A DNA stretch of 64,000 nucleotides from Rs1 sp029027825 (lineage in GTDB: Bacteria; Pseudomonadota; Gammaproteobacteria; Pseudomonadales; Balneatricaceae): the NCBI GenBank assembly GCA_029027825.1, contig CP093399.1, positions 2,728,001 to 2,792,000 on the forward strand, in the 5' to 3' direction. Position 1 is the stretch's first letter; each line of letters begins with the position of its first letter. The translations under genes were made by a program, and so were the position numbers. The notes beneath the pieces were generated by a model, which was not told the DNA's origin, did not search any database, and saw only the letters and a list, made by a program, of their open reading frames with translations. Shown here piece by piece: positions 1-7,834 of the stretch.

Positions 1-1478
1 ACCACCAACATATTGCTACTAATATTATCCAAGGCTTGTTTTATACGGGTATTATCAGCTAGAGTTTTTTGGTCTGCTTTTATCCTAATATTTAAATTCT
101 TTTGCATACTTGCTAAGGCACGCTGTAGATCACCTATCTCACATTGCGTTTTAACTGAAATTTTATTATTTAACTGACCCGCCGCAATTTTTTCAGCGAT
201 CGCCACTGCTTCTGCAATAGGAGTAGATATACTTCTTGCAATCAATAGCGCGGTCACGCTGACTAAAATTGTTGATATTAGAAATATCAGTAAATTTAAA
301 TAGATCTCATTAGTGACTGCAATTAAGGCTTCATCCCGATCAATTTCGGCAATAACCCCCCAGTTTAATCCTTTAATATTCAGCCTAGAATAAGATGAAA
401 GTACTTCATTTCCTCGATAGCTAATCAAAGTTGCCTGGCCACTCTTTGACTGTAATAGTGCATCACTAGCCACTGTTTTAATCGCCAGCTTTAATACACT
501 AGCACTGTCCATAAACCGAGACTGCGAACGCATTAATCGATCGCCCCCTATTAAATAGGTCTCCCCGGTTTTACCCAGATCTTCACCATCTTGCATAATC
601 TTATTAACCACTGAGACCGGTAGTTGAATAACCAAAACCCCTATCAGCTTATTATCTAAATAAATCGGCGATGCAATAAATGATGCCGGTGCCATATAGG
701 AAGGTAAGTACTCTGAAAAATCCACCAGCACTGGGGGCATGTTTTTCTTTAACTTGAGCGCTTTGTTGAACACATCAGCCAGATTAGAATCTTTATAGGG
801 TCCATTTTTCAAGCTCGTCGCAAAGTCCACTTCTTTGAAAACACTGTATACAATATCTCCATTAATCGGCTCGATTAAAAACAGATCATGATAATTGTAG
901 TTTTTAATTAATCGCCTTAACTCAGGGTGCAATTGTTTGTGCGCATTACTGTATAAGCTCTTATTTTCTGCTCGATCAAGCTTATCTTTGTTCCCTAACG
1001 AAAAGCTATTGTTACTAATGTAGAGTGCTTGGGCGATCACTGATTTTTTTGTATTAGGTAAAAGTTTTGCGGTTGCTATACTTTCACCATTGCGAGAAAC
1101 ATAAGAATCATTAAAGCTTGTTGCATAATAATTTTTAACGCTTTTTTCATAACTTCGATAGTCAGCGGCATCTAGGTCAAGTTCGGTAGACAAACTGCTC
1201 ATAGATGTTGAAAACTTTTGCATCGCGGTAACAATCGATTCACTTTTTGACAGCAAGCTAATCTGTTTCCCAACTTGTTCATAATAGCTTTCTAGCTGCT
1301 GAGTTTTCGAAACCCTGACCACATTTAAAATACTGTACTGCGCTTCTAAGATGGCATTTCTAGCGGAAATAACATCGATCAAACTAACGATGGTTAAAGG
1401 AACTAGGCCAATTAAGAGCATTGTAATAAGTAGACGTTTAGATAATTTTAAATCATTAAATTTCTTCAAATATCGCAT
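1..1478 (-). CDS. Methyl-accepting chemotaxis protein, C-terminus beyond window
   Basis: This is a membrane chemoreceptor whose gene runs off the left edge, so only about 492 N-terminal residues are visible and no stop codon is reached. My translation of the minus strand starts with MRYLKKFNDLKLSKRLL, followed by a first membrane helix (about residues 16-35), a long periplasmic region of the Cache type, a second helix near residues 390-410 and a HAMP linker with ARSIStPIAEAV. The last visible residues (IKQALDNISSNMLVV) match the start of the PAS-like segment that precedes the signalling domain in many marine and Pseudomonas receptors. The ATG at 1478 is preceded by AAAGGTGA at good spacing. 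The methylation and CheW-binding hairpin should lie outside the window. The ligand cannot be inferred. Confidence 0.85.
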   Translation of the reverse strand, partial: MRYLKKFNDLKLSKRLLITMLLIGLVPLTIVSLIDVISARNAILEAQYSILNVVRVSKTQQLESYYEQVGKQISLLSKSESIVTAMQKFSTSMSSLSTELDLDAADYRSYEKSVKNYYATSFNDSYVSRNGESIATAKLLPNTKKSVIAQALYISNNSFSLGNKDKLDRAENKSLYSNAHKQLHPELRRLIKNYNYHDLFLIEPINGDIVYSVFKEVDFATSLKNGPYKDSNLADVFNKALKLKKNMPPVLVDFSEYLPSYMAPASFIASPIYLDNKLIGVLVIQLPVSVVNKIMQDGEDLGKTGETYLIGGDRLMRSQSRFMDSASVLKLAIKTVASDALLQSKSGQATLISYRGNEVLSSYSRLNIKGLNWGVIAEIDRDEALIAVTNEIYLNLLIFLISTILVSVTALLIARSISTPIAEAVAIAEKIAAGQLNNKISVKTQCEIGDLQRALASMQKNLNIRIKADQKTLADNTRIKQALDNISSNMLV

Positions 1479-1723
1479 ATTCACCTTTAAATAGCCCGCT
1501 GAGGTTTGTTTGCACTCTTAGCATCAACCTAAAAGAATAACTGTCACGTTAGAACCAACACATCAAACCTTCTAATAACTATAGACCAGAATTTTTCTTT
1601 TATAACAATTTAGCATTTATTTGCAGTGCTCAAAAGAGTTCTTGTTTTCAACTTTGGATGGATTAAAAAACCGACAGGCAAGCGCTGTTTGAAAACGAGG
1701 TGAAGGCCTCGTATTGATGAAGA

Positions 1724-1885
1724 GAGGACTCTGCATAACGTTGCGAGCGAAGGTAAGACAAGGCAAAGATCGGCGAGATAGCGGAATCAGCGTACCCCTG
1801 TTTATGGGTATTACTGTTGTAAATGAGTATATTGAGCCGTTTTTTAACGCCGTATTACCGAGCGCAGTTGTTATGCAGAGGTCTC
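1724..1885 (+). mobile_element. MITE copy 1 (162 bp), orientation A
   Basis: The left end GAGGACTCTGCATAACGTT and the right end GTTATGCAGAGGTCTC form an imperfect terminal inverted repeat. The element is flanked by a perfect 5-bp direct repeat GAAGA (1719-1723 and 1886-1890), as expected for a target-site duplication. The interior shares the segment GCGAGCGAAGGTAAGACAAG and the segment GCCGTATTACCGAGCGCAG with the other copies. It has no transposase. The surrounding intergenic region 1479-2118 holds no gene I can support; a short hairpin GTGCCTG/CAGGCAC sits at 2008-2037. Confidence 0.9.
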
Positions 1886-2118
1886 GAAGAGACAGTATTT
1901 ATTCAATAACAGGCACGATTAAGCGCATAAAATCGACTATATAGAGATTAATTTATTGAAAAGTTTATTTAGGGAATATTTCTTCTGGATGCAAGGCTCT
2001 ATGGCTTGTGCCTGATCGAAAGTAAAACACCAGGCACTTTCCATATATCATTAGCAACCAATCCATCAGACGATTTAGCTGCCGACTAACCTATTCTCGA
2101 GTCCACACCATGCAAAGC

Positions 2119-2658
2119 TTACGACAGCGGTGTCGCTAATAACTGATAAAGTGCAATGATATCGGCCAAGTTTTTTTTCTGCGGCGCTTTCATTAACTGA
2201 TAGACGACTTTATTGCCCCCGTGGAACCTAAACACCGCACGAGATGATTGAGCCATGGCCTTAGCGTGTACTATATCTAGGGAGTTTGCTGAAATATCAA
2301 AGTATTCAGTATATGAATCGGCATTTTTTGTAGTTGCAAAGTGCAATATCGGAGAGCGCCACTGTAACTGATCAGCGACGATGCTATATGCATTAAAATG
2401 TGATGGGGTCACTGCTGTATGAGTGATATTGAACCTCAACCACATCCGCGTATCATTGAGCCCAATGATCAGTTTAAAATCACTTTTACTCGCGACCGTT
2501 TTAGGCGAAATAAGATAAGAGTCGTAGATTGCGTTGTATTCAATATTGGCACCGAGTAGTAAATTGCGAATTTTAGCGGGTTCTTTATACTTCGAGCTGA
2601 TGTTACGGATGTACTCTAAGTGCTGTTGCTCTATTACATTGCCGGTACTTAATAACAA
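2119..2658 (-). CDS. Unknown protein, probable C-terminal half of the split lipoprotein gene
   Basis: I do not recognise this 179-residue protein. It reads in exactly the same frame as the lipoprotein ORF upstream (2710-3180). Between them lie one TAA (2710-2712) and 17 further sense codons. There is no ATG or GTG start; the first usable codon is TTG at 2658, with AGG only two bases before it, too close to serve as a ribosome-binding site. The simplest reading is that it is the downstream part of one 353-codon gene interrupted by a nonsense mutation. It contains the segment DFKLIIGLNDTRMWLRFNIT and no membrane segments. If translated alone it would be a soluble protein of unknown function. 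Confidence 0.5.
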   Translation of the reverse strand: MLLSTGNVIEQQHLEYIRNISSKYKEPAKIRNLLLGANIEYNAIYDSYLISPKTVASKSDFKLIIGLNDTRMWLRFNITHTAVTPSHFNAYSIVADQLQWRSPILHFATTKNADSYTEYFDISANSLDIVHAKAMAQSSRAVFRFHGGNKVVYQLMKAPQKKNLADIIALYQLLATPLS

Positions 2659-2709
2659 AACCTGCCGATTAAAACTTTGGTATTTTCCAACTATCAGTAT
2701 GGGGGAGTT

Positions 2710-3180
2710 TTAAAAATTTGGTTTTTTTTCGTAACTATCAGCTAGGTAAAGTGATTTTATCGGCGAGGACTTTCCGTATTTACCTCCCTCACTCTTTAAT
2801 GATAATAAAAAATACCGATTACCATTTTCTAAAACAACGGGATGAAATTCATAAGTTTTATGATCAGTCTCGACCGGGCTATCTTGATCAAAGTAGCCTT
2901 TCATACCCACAAACCTCAAGTAGGGAAGTTTATTTTTACATTCTGAAACTCGGCTAGTTTGACAAAACCTAAGATAACCTTTTTTTTGTGATTTAAGCGA
3001 TTTTGGCTTTAGTACGAAAGTTTCTTTGCCCTGCGGGTTAAATATATACTCGGCATTTGAGTCGTATCTTAGCGGCGTCTTTGGTGTGAAAGTGGCTTGT
3101 TCTACTTTAATCAATTGACAGCCGGACAGTATTAAGAATACGACCGATAAGCCGTACCGAACATAGTTATTCATAAACAT
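2710..3180 (-). CDS. Predicted lipoprotein of unknown function (N-terminal half)
   Basis: The 156-residue product starts with a type II signal peptide: a short N-region, a hydrophobic stretch (YGLSVVFLILSGC) and the lipobox LSGC, so Cys21 would be lipidated and the protein anchored in an envelope membrane. The mature part has about four cysteines, including CQTSRVSEC. I recognise no family. The ATG at 3180 is used; an alternative ATG lies two codons in. The frame stays open after its TAA stop and continues into the ORF at 2119-2658, so this is probably the first half of a 353-residue lipoprotein. A partial MITE lies just upstream (3202-3268). Confidence 0.6.
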   Translation of the reverse strand: MFMNNYVRYGLSVVFLILSGCQLIKVEQATFTPKTPLRYDSNAEYIFNPQGKETFVLKPKSLKSQKKGYLRFCQTSRVSECKNKLPYLRFVGMKGYFDQDSPVETDHKTYEFHPVVLENGNRYFLLSLKSEGGKYGKSSPIKSLYLADSYEKKPNF

Positions 3181-3201
3181 CCTAGTTAGTATTTATCCAT
3201 C

Positions 3202-3268
3202 GAGACCTCAGTATAACTTACCCAGAGGGTATGATAACTGCGCTCGGTAATACGGCGTTAAAAACCGC
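3202..3268 (-). mobile_element. MITE copy 2, truncated (67 bp), orientation B
   Basis: The sequence begins GAGACCTCAGTATAACTTACC and continues through the conserved AGAGGGTATGATAACTGCGCTCGG segment to AAAAACCGCC, where similarity to the other copies stops. The second end is missing, so no target duplication can be checked. It lies between the stop of the unknown gene 3293-4105 and the start of the lipoprotein gene. Confidence 0.8.
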
Positions 3269-3292
3269 CACTATAAGATTAAGCGATTCGTT

Positions 3293-4105
3293 TTAGTTTA
3301 GCGGTAATTGGGCTTTAATGTAATTAGTTTGAGAACTTAAGTTTAGCGCGGTGAGCTGTCTATTGGCGATGTAGAAAGCGGGCCGCAAATGTTTTTTGAG
3401 ATATTGAGTGGCCTGTTTTTTGTCTATTTTTTTAAATTGACAAAACAACGCCAGTGTAAAAACCACTTCATGTTCAGACAAGCTTGACTGCCTATTGGCC
3501 GCTGCATTGAAGCAGCTACCGCAGCCTCCCCTAAAAGTGTATGCAGAGTTAGCCAACATCACCCCAAACCCCATACACACAGCAAGTACTTCACTCGCCT
3601 CTAATAAATGCGAGTTCCCCCCTGGTGGCAACTGCTTTGAGCGTATTAATAAGTGTTGCGCAAATAGATGACCATAGGTTGCGGACAAATCTTCTGGCTT
3701 TATCGTCTGTTGGCGATTATAGCTGATGCTGATAGGCTCGCAAGCCGACAGTGAAGACAGCTCACGCTGTGAGTTTCTGGCAATGTTGTCTAACGCTAGC
3801 CTTTCTGGAGAGCAGTGCTGAGATTGCGTAACACTTAACGGCGCTGCGTGACTTAACACGAAAGGCCAGTGCATAAGACCTGCATATTTAAGACTGTGCT
3901 GAAATATATTTTCTGCTTTCTCTTCAACACTCGCAATAGATCCGGGGAAGAACTGATTGTTAGGTAAAATTAAGCGTGAGCGTTGATAAAATTCATCTCT
4001 ATCAAAGTTTGTTACAGCCCAGTCAAAGCAGTCAATAATCCAAGTTGCACTGGCATCACTAATCAATTGTTTAGGCCATAAATAGTCTTTTAATCGATTT
4101 AGCAT
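3293..4105 (-). CDS. Conserved hypothetical protein, coupled to creA
   Basis: I do not recognise a named family. The protein (270 residues from the ATG at 4105) has no signal peptide or clear membrane helix. Visible features are an N-terminal aromatic stretch (TWIIDCFDWAVTNFDRDEF), a LILPNNQFFPG motif and a glycine/cysteine-rich motif RGGCGSCFNAAANR near residue 200 that could bind metal or be redox active. The start ATG overlaps the TAA of creA (TAATG), so the two genes are probably translationally coupled. An upstream TTG at 4111 is an alternative start. The overlap argues for a function related to creA, but neither role is known. Confidence 0.7.
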   Translation of the reverse strand: MLNRLKDYLWPKQLISDASATWIIDCFDWAVTNFDRDEFYQRSRLILPNNQFFPGSIASVEEKAENIFQHSLKYAGLMHWPFVLSHAAPLSVTQSQHCSPERLALDNIARNSQRELSSLSACEPISISYNRQQTIKPEDLSATYGHLFAQHLLIRSKQLPPGGNSHLLEASEVLAVCMGFGVMLANSAYTFRGGCGSCFNAAANRQSSLSEHEVVFTLALFCQFKKIDKKQATQYLKKHLRPAFYIANRQLTALNLSSQTNYIKAQLPLN

Positions 4106-4629
4106 TACCAAGGCCTGATTGGCACTGTTGAAATACTGTTTTTAGGCGAGCCATCGACAAATTTATCTGAGTACACCAGATAGATTAAGACGTTGCGTTT
4201 TTTATCGAGAAACCTAACCACTTGCATAGTTTTGAACAAGATTGAAGTTCTCTCCTTAAAGACCTTTTCACCATCTTTTAGTGGTGTATTGATTTTAATC
4301 GGTCCAACTTGTCTACAGGCGATAGAGGCATCAGAGGTATCTTCTGCCAATCCAAAGCTACCTGAAATTCCACCTTTTTTAGCCCGTGATAAATGGCAGG
4401 AAACACCACTGATTTTTGGGTCATCGAACGCTTCAATGATTATTTTATGGTTGGCGCCTATCAGCTTAAAAGTAGTATCTACACTGCCAATTTGCTCGGC
4501 ATTAACCATCGCACTACTAGTAAAAAAAATGACGCTACCGATAGCAACAAAAGTTTGACCAAGGCCTGCCAACAGGTGCCGAAAATTGGGAGTTTTAAAG
4601 TTAATACTGCGTAACATTTTACAATCCAT
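4105..4629 (-). CDS. creA: CreA family protein
   Basis: CreA is a small conserved secreted or periplasmic protein of unknown biochemical role. The mature sequence begins EQIGSVDTTFKLIGANHKI and carries family features: IIIEAFDDPKISGVSCHLSR, the SFGLAEDTSDASIACRQVGPI segment with a conserved Cys pair, and FKTMQVVRFLDKKRNVLIYLVYSDK. A signal peptide (FVAIGSVIFFTSSAMVNA) precedes it. I chose the ATG at 4629 because AGGT lies eight bases upstream; the frame stays open to 4683, and a further ATG lies at 4617. It is the first gene of a two-gene unit with the unknown gene at 3293-4105. Confidence 0.85.
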   Translation of the reverse strand: MDCKMLRSINFKTPNFRHLLAGLGQTFVAIGSVIFFTSSAMVNAEQIGSVDTTFKLIGANHKIIIEAFDDPKISGVSCHLSRAKKGGISGSFGLAEDTSDASIACRQVGPIKINTPLKDGEKVFKERTSILFKTMQVVRFLDKKRNVLIYLVYSDKFVDGSPKNSISTVPIRPW

Positions 4630-4689
4630 TTTATTACCTACACTGCCACTGAACGAAGCGCTAATTATACAAACAGCCGGCAATTGCTT

Positions 4690-4986
4690 TCAACCGGTAA
4701 CTGTCTGCAGCAATAAAAGTTTTTTAGGCCGGGGGAGTTTTTTAATGACCGCTTCACGTTTACATGCTGCAGAGCGATCGACACATTTTTCATACCAAAC
4801 CAATTGCACAGGTCGCCGAGCTTGAGTGTACTTAGCACCGCCACTGCCGCGCCCATTATGTTCATTTTCGCGCCTCACGCAATCGGTAGTGACCCCTGCA
4901 TACAGAGAGTGATCGGCACAGCGAACCAAATACACGAACCACTGTGATTTTTGCGCTGTGCATGGCTCAGTACTTTGACTAGTCAA
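4690..4986 (-). CDS. yhbQ: GIY-YIG nuclease-like protein, YhbQ/UPF0213 family
   Basis: This 98-residue protein has the GIY-YIG fold of the small UPF0213 group: FVYLVRCADHSLYAGVT supplies the two strand motifs, followed by RRENEHNG and the RRPVQLVWYEK segment, ending in VIKKLPRPKKLLL. Members are single-domain nuclease-like proteins; E. coli YhbQ acts on nucleic acids in vitro. The start is probably a TTG at 4986 that overlaps the TGA of the cysG reading frame (TTGA), implying coupling to cysG. No ATG lies before the conserved domain, and no strong ribosome-binding site is visible. Confidence 0.85.
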   Translation of the reverse strand: MTSQSTEPCTAQKSQWFVYLVRCADHSLYAGVTTDCVRRENEHNGRGSGGAKYTQARRPVQLVWYEKCVDRSAACKREAVIKKLPRPKKLLLLQTVTG

Positions 4987-6392
4987 ATTGCTGATTTATC
5001 AGGCAGATGATTTTCGCAAAACCACTGCAGTTGGTCTTGTAGCTGCACCACTTGTCCGACAATGATTAAAGCGGGTGCCGGCAACTTGGCTGCACCTTGT
5101 AAGGATTCTAGAGAAGCGAGTGTGCCAACTAAAACTTGCTGATCAATAGCTGTCCCTCTAGATATTATGGCAGCGGGAGTCTCTGCATCTTGCCCAGCGC
5201 TGATCAGCTTAGAACAGATATCAGCTAGATTGTGCAGCCCCATGTAAAAGACCACCGTTTGATTCCCTCTTGCTAGCTGCGAATAATCTAATTCGCTACT
5301 GCGGTTTTTTTGCTGTCAAGTGACAAAAGTAACACTTTGCGCATAATCTAGATGGGTCAGTGGAATACCCGCATAGGTAGAACATGCACTCGCGGCGGTG
5401 ATTCCCGGTACGACTTGAAAGGGTATTCCCTGCGCCCTTAAACTTTTCAACTCCTCCCCACCACGGCCAAAAATAAACGGATCTCCTCCCTTTAAGCGCA
5501 CCACACGCCGACCTTTAGATGCCTGCTCCATCCACATTTTGATAATATCATGTTGTGGCACGCTGTGGTTAGCTCTGTTTTTTCCAACGAAGATCAATTC
5601 GGCATCTCTGCGGCATAATTCCATGATTTCTTTAGAGACCAGTGCATCATAGAGAACCACATCTGCCTGCTGCATCAATCGCAACGCTTTAAAAGTGAGT
5701 AGCTCTGGATCGCCAGGACCTGCCCCGACTAGATACACTTCTCCTGCGGGAAGCTTGGTATCGGCATTCTCTAACTTTTCTCTCATCAGCGCATAAGCAT
5801 CTTTTTCACGCCCCGCGAGCATTGTTTCTGCCACTTGCCCTTGCAGGACGCTCTCCCAAAAATTGCGCCTTTGGTTAATAGTCTTAAACTTAGCTTTGAC
5901 ACTCGATCTAAACTGCCCAGCTAACAGTGCCAACTTACTGTAACCGTTTGGAATAAGTGTCTCTAATTTAGCCCTTAAAACTCTGACCAGTACCGGTGCT
6001 TGTCCACCGGATGAAATCGCGATGACTATCGGAGAACGATCGACGATCGCCGGGAAAACAAAAGTGCAAAGCTGTGGATTATCAACCACATTCACCGGTA
6101 TATTTCGACTTAACGCATCTTCGTAGACCTGTTTATTTAAGGTTTGGTCATCCGTTGCAGCTGTGACTAACAGCTTGCCATCCAGCAGATCAGCAGAGTA
6201 TTCGCCAATCATGGCGATGCCATTATTATCTGCGAGCAATTGTGCTAACTGCGGATCTATCTCTCGACTAATCACCGTGACAATCGCCTTGGTACGAATC
6301 AGCAACCTCGCCTTGCGCAAAGCGACTTGCCCACCACCTACTAATAGAGCATTGCGGTTTTCAAGTTTGAAGAATAGTGGTAAATAATCCAT
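4983..6392 (-). pseudogene. cysG: Sirohaem synthase CysG interrupted by an in-frame TGA
   Basis: CysG makes sirohaem from uroporphyrinogen III: the N-terminal half is the dehydrogenase/ferrochelatase, the C-terminal half the SAM-dependent methyltransferase. The start MDYLPLFFKLENRNALLVGG (ATG at 6392) matches the family. The NAD-binding VGGGQVALRKARLL, ISSGGQAPVLVRVLR, VGAGPGDPELLT and RLKGGDPFIFGRGGEE motifs are all present. Codon 359 (5316-5318) is TGA. The reading frame then continues without any shift through ELDYSQLARGNQTVVFYMGL to ALIIVGQVVQLQDQLQWF. The full frame of 469 sense-plus-stop residues is close to E. coli CysG (457). In relatives the stop position is the glycine of VTGHL, so GGA to TGA is likely. 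The stop context is TGAC, which is prone to readthrough. Truncation would remove part of the methyltransferase; CysI needs sirohaem, so some activity or a second source is expected. Confidence 0.85.
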
Positions 6393-6649
6393 AGCTGCAT
6401 ACTTTCTGTAAGTGACAAATAAAGGGTAGCGCTTTACAGCATTTATCCAAGAGTATGAAATCATTGCTCGAAGATACTATATGTAAAAAGCTTAGTGTCG
6501 GCATTATGGCAGTCAAATTGTAAATAGACGACAATTTTTAGCGCAAAGTCGCAACTGACGAATTAGCCGTCGTTGCAAGGTAATTTAGTTATTATCAATC
6601 AGTATTTAGTCACAATTTTCGCTGGCCTATTTTAAGAATAGAGACTCTG

Positions 6650-7273
6650 CTAAATTTTAGTGTGTAATCCACACTCTCTGTTATCTAGCGCTTTGGTCGG
6701 ATCAAAATAGGCGAATTCATTGGCTAAATCATGCTTAGACATGTATTCATCTAAGAACAATTCTGACTGATGATATAAAGGCGCCACTTTGATGATCTGA
6801 TCTTTACTCGCAGACACCACATCTAGCGTATTTCTAAATTCAGTTTGCTCTTTGCGTATCGCATTCAACCAATAGTCTGGTTTAATCTCAGCGAGTGCAC
6901 GCCTGAAAGGCTCCAACTTAACTTGCTCAGTAAATTCGCTGTGCAGTACATTATCAACGTCTGGCACCCCTTTCATCTGCGCATTGCGAAAGGCCGTGCT
7001 CTGCAGGGGAACATAAGTCAGCATATTGAGTGACAACTTAGCAATCAAACTCTGTGCGTAACGATAGGTAGCTGAAGTATTATAGCCAGAATCGACCCAT
7101 AATATTTTCAAGTTAGGCCGAACCTTTACGGCCATATGTAATATAACCACTTCATAGGGACGAAAATTAGTCGTTAGTATTGGGTTTTCAGCTTTATCGA
7201 GCACCCATTCAATAATTTGTTGCGGCTGTTTGCCAGCCAATTGATCGTTCATTGCACTTAAATCTATACTCAT
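6650..7273 (-). CDS. cysH: Phosphoadenylyl-sulfate (PAPS) reductase, CysH
   Basis: CysH reduces activated sulfate to sulfite using thioredoxin or glutaredoxin. The 207-residue protein keeps the fold and landmarks of the E. coli enzyme: VDSGYNTSATYRYAQ (LTDTGY... in E. coli), EPFRRALAEIKPDYWLNAIRKEQ, and the C-terminal ECGLH with the catalytic cysteine. It lacks the CCxxRK and second cysteine pair that hold the iron-sulfur cluster of APS reductases, so it should be a PAPS-type enzyme. The region matching the SSSFG loop is TTNFRPYE, an unusual variant. I use the ATG at 7273 because GGAG lies nine bases upstream; the frame is open to 7303. It follows the DUF934 gene and cysI in one minus-strand series. 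Confidence 0.88.
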   Translation of the reverse strand: MSIDLSAMNDQLAGKQPQQIIEWVLDKAENPILTTNFRPYEVVILHMAVKVRPNLKILWVDSGYNTSATYRYAQSLIAKLSLNMLTYVPLQSTAFRNAQMKGVPDVDNVLHSEFTEQVKLEPFRRALAEIKPDYWLNAIRKEQTEFRNTLDVVSASKDQIIKVAPLYHQSELFLDEYMSKHDLANEFAYFDPTKALDNRECGLHTKI

Positions 7274-7345
7274 GACAACTCCAAAAATATTATATCCGCA
7301 CAAAGCTAAGCTTCTAGCTTTTAGCTTCTAACTTCTAACAAGCCA

Positions 7346-7834
7346 CTACCGCAAATGTGTCGGTTGATAATTAACCGTAATTTCGCTAAAGGCGTTACCG
7401 ATTTGGTCAGTGTAAATTTCATCCGCTATTTGGTAAGCATTAAAGCCAGAGCGATGCATGTGGTCTAAACGATCGTAGCTGACATCACCAACGGCACGTA
7501 CTTGGCCTTTAAAGCCACGACGGGTAACATTTCTAGCAATACTAAAGCCACGCCCGTCTCTCAGTACAGGAAAATCGATCGCGATCAACGAGACTTCTTG
7601 CAAAACACTGGCTAATTCAGACAAATCGTCATCTCCGGTCACCAATAGACCGGTTTTATTAGGATTTGCACTCAGCTGTTCTCTATGTTCAAAATATACG
7701 GCGAGCGGATAAACCACGGCGTCTTTACTTTGTTGGGCTAGCGTCAAAGTTCGCTCTACATCTGCCGCTAGCTGTTCACTGTTTAAAAACACCCAGTGAT
7801 CAGTGCTGGCCTTACCATCAATGAGAAGTGGCAT
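7346..7834 (-). CDS. DUF934 family protein, sulfite reductase partner
   Basis: This 162-residue protein belongs to the DUF934 family, which is found almost always immediately after a single-subunit CysI. Recognisable blocks are YPLAVYFEHREQL, LIAIDFPVLRDGRGFSIARN, RRGFKGQVRAVGDVSYDRLDHMHRSGFNAYQI. The function is not established; a role as small subunit or electron-transfer partner of sulfite reductase is usually proposed from context. I chose the ATG at 7834 because AAGGAG lies seven bases upstream; the other ATG at 7840 is too close to that site. The gene overlaps the end of cysI by 17 bases, which indicates coupled translation. Confidence 0.88.
   Translation of the reverse strand: MPLLIDGKASTDHWVFLNSEQLAADVERTLTLAQQSKDAVVYPLAVYFEHREQLSANPNKTGLLVTGDDDLSELASVLQEVSLIAIDFPVLRDGRGFSIARNVTRRGFKGQVRAVGDVSYDRLDHMHRSGFNAYQIADEIYTDQIGNAFSEITVNYQPTHLR

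Noticed and set aside
1714..1944. Plus-strand ORF of 76 codons
   Set aside because: It lies almost wholly within MITE copy 1 and its sequence follows the element's repeat, so it is not a gene.
2008..2037. Hairpin GTGCCTG/CAGGCAC as terminator
   Set aside because: The loop is 16 bases and only three T follow, so a terminator is not supported.
5316..5318. Selenocysteine or reassigned TGA in cysG
   Set aside because: The family has glycine here, not cysteine, no selenocysteine element is apparent, and other genes such as kdsA and rnfG end with TGA.
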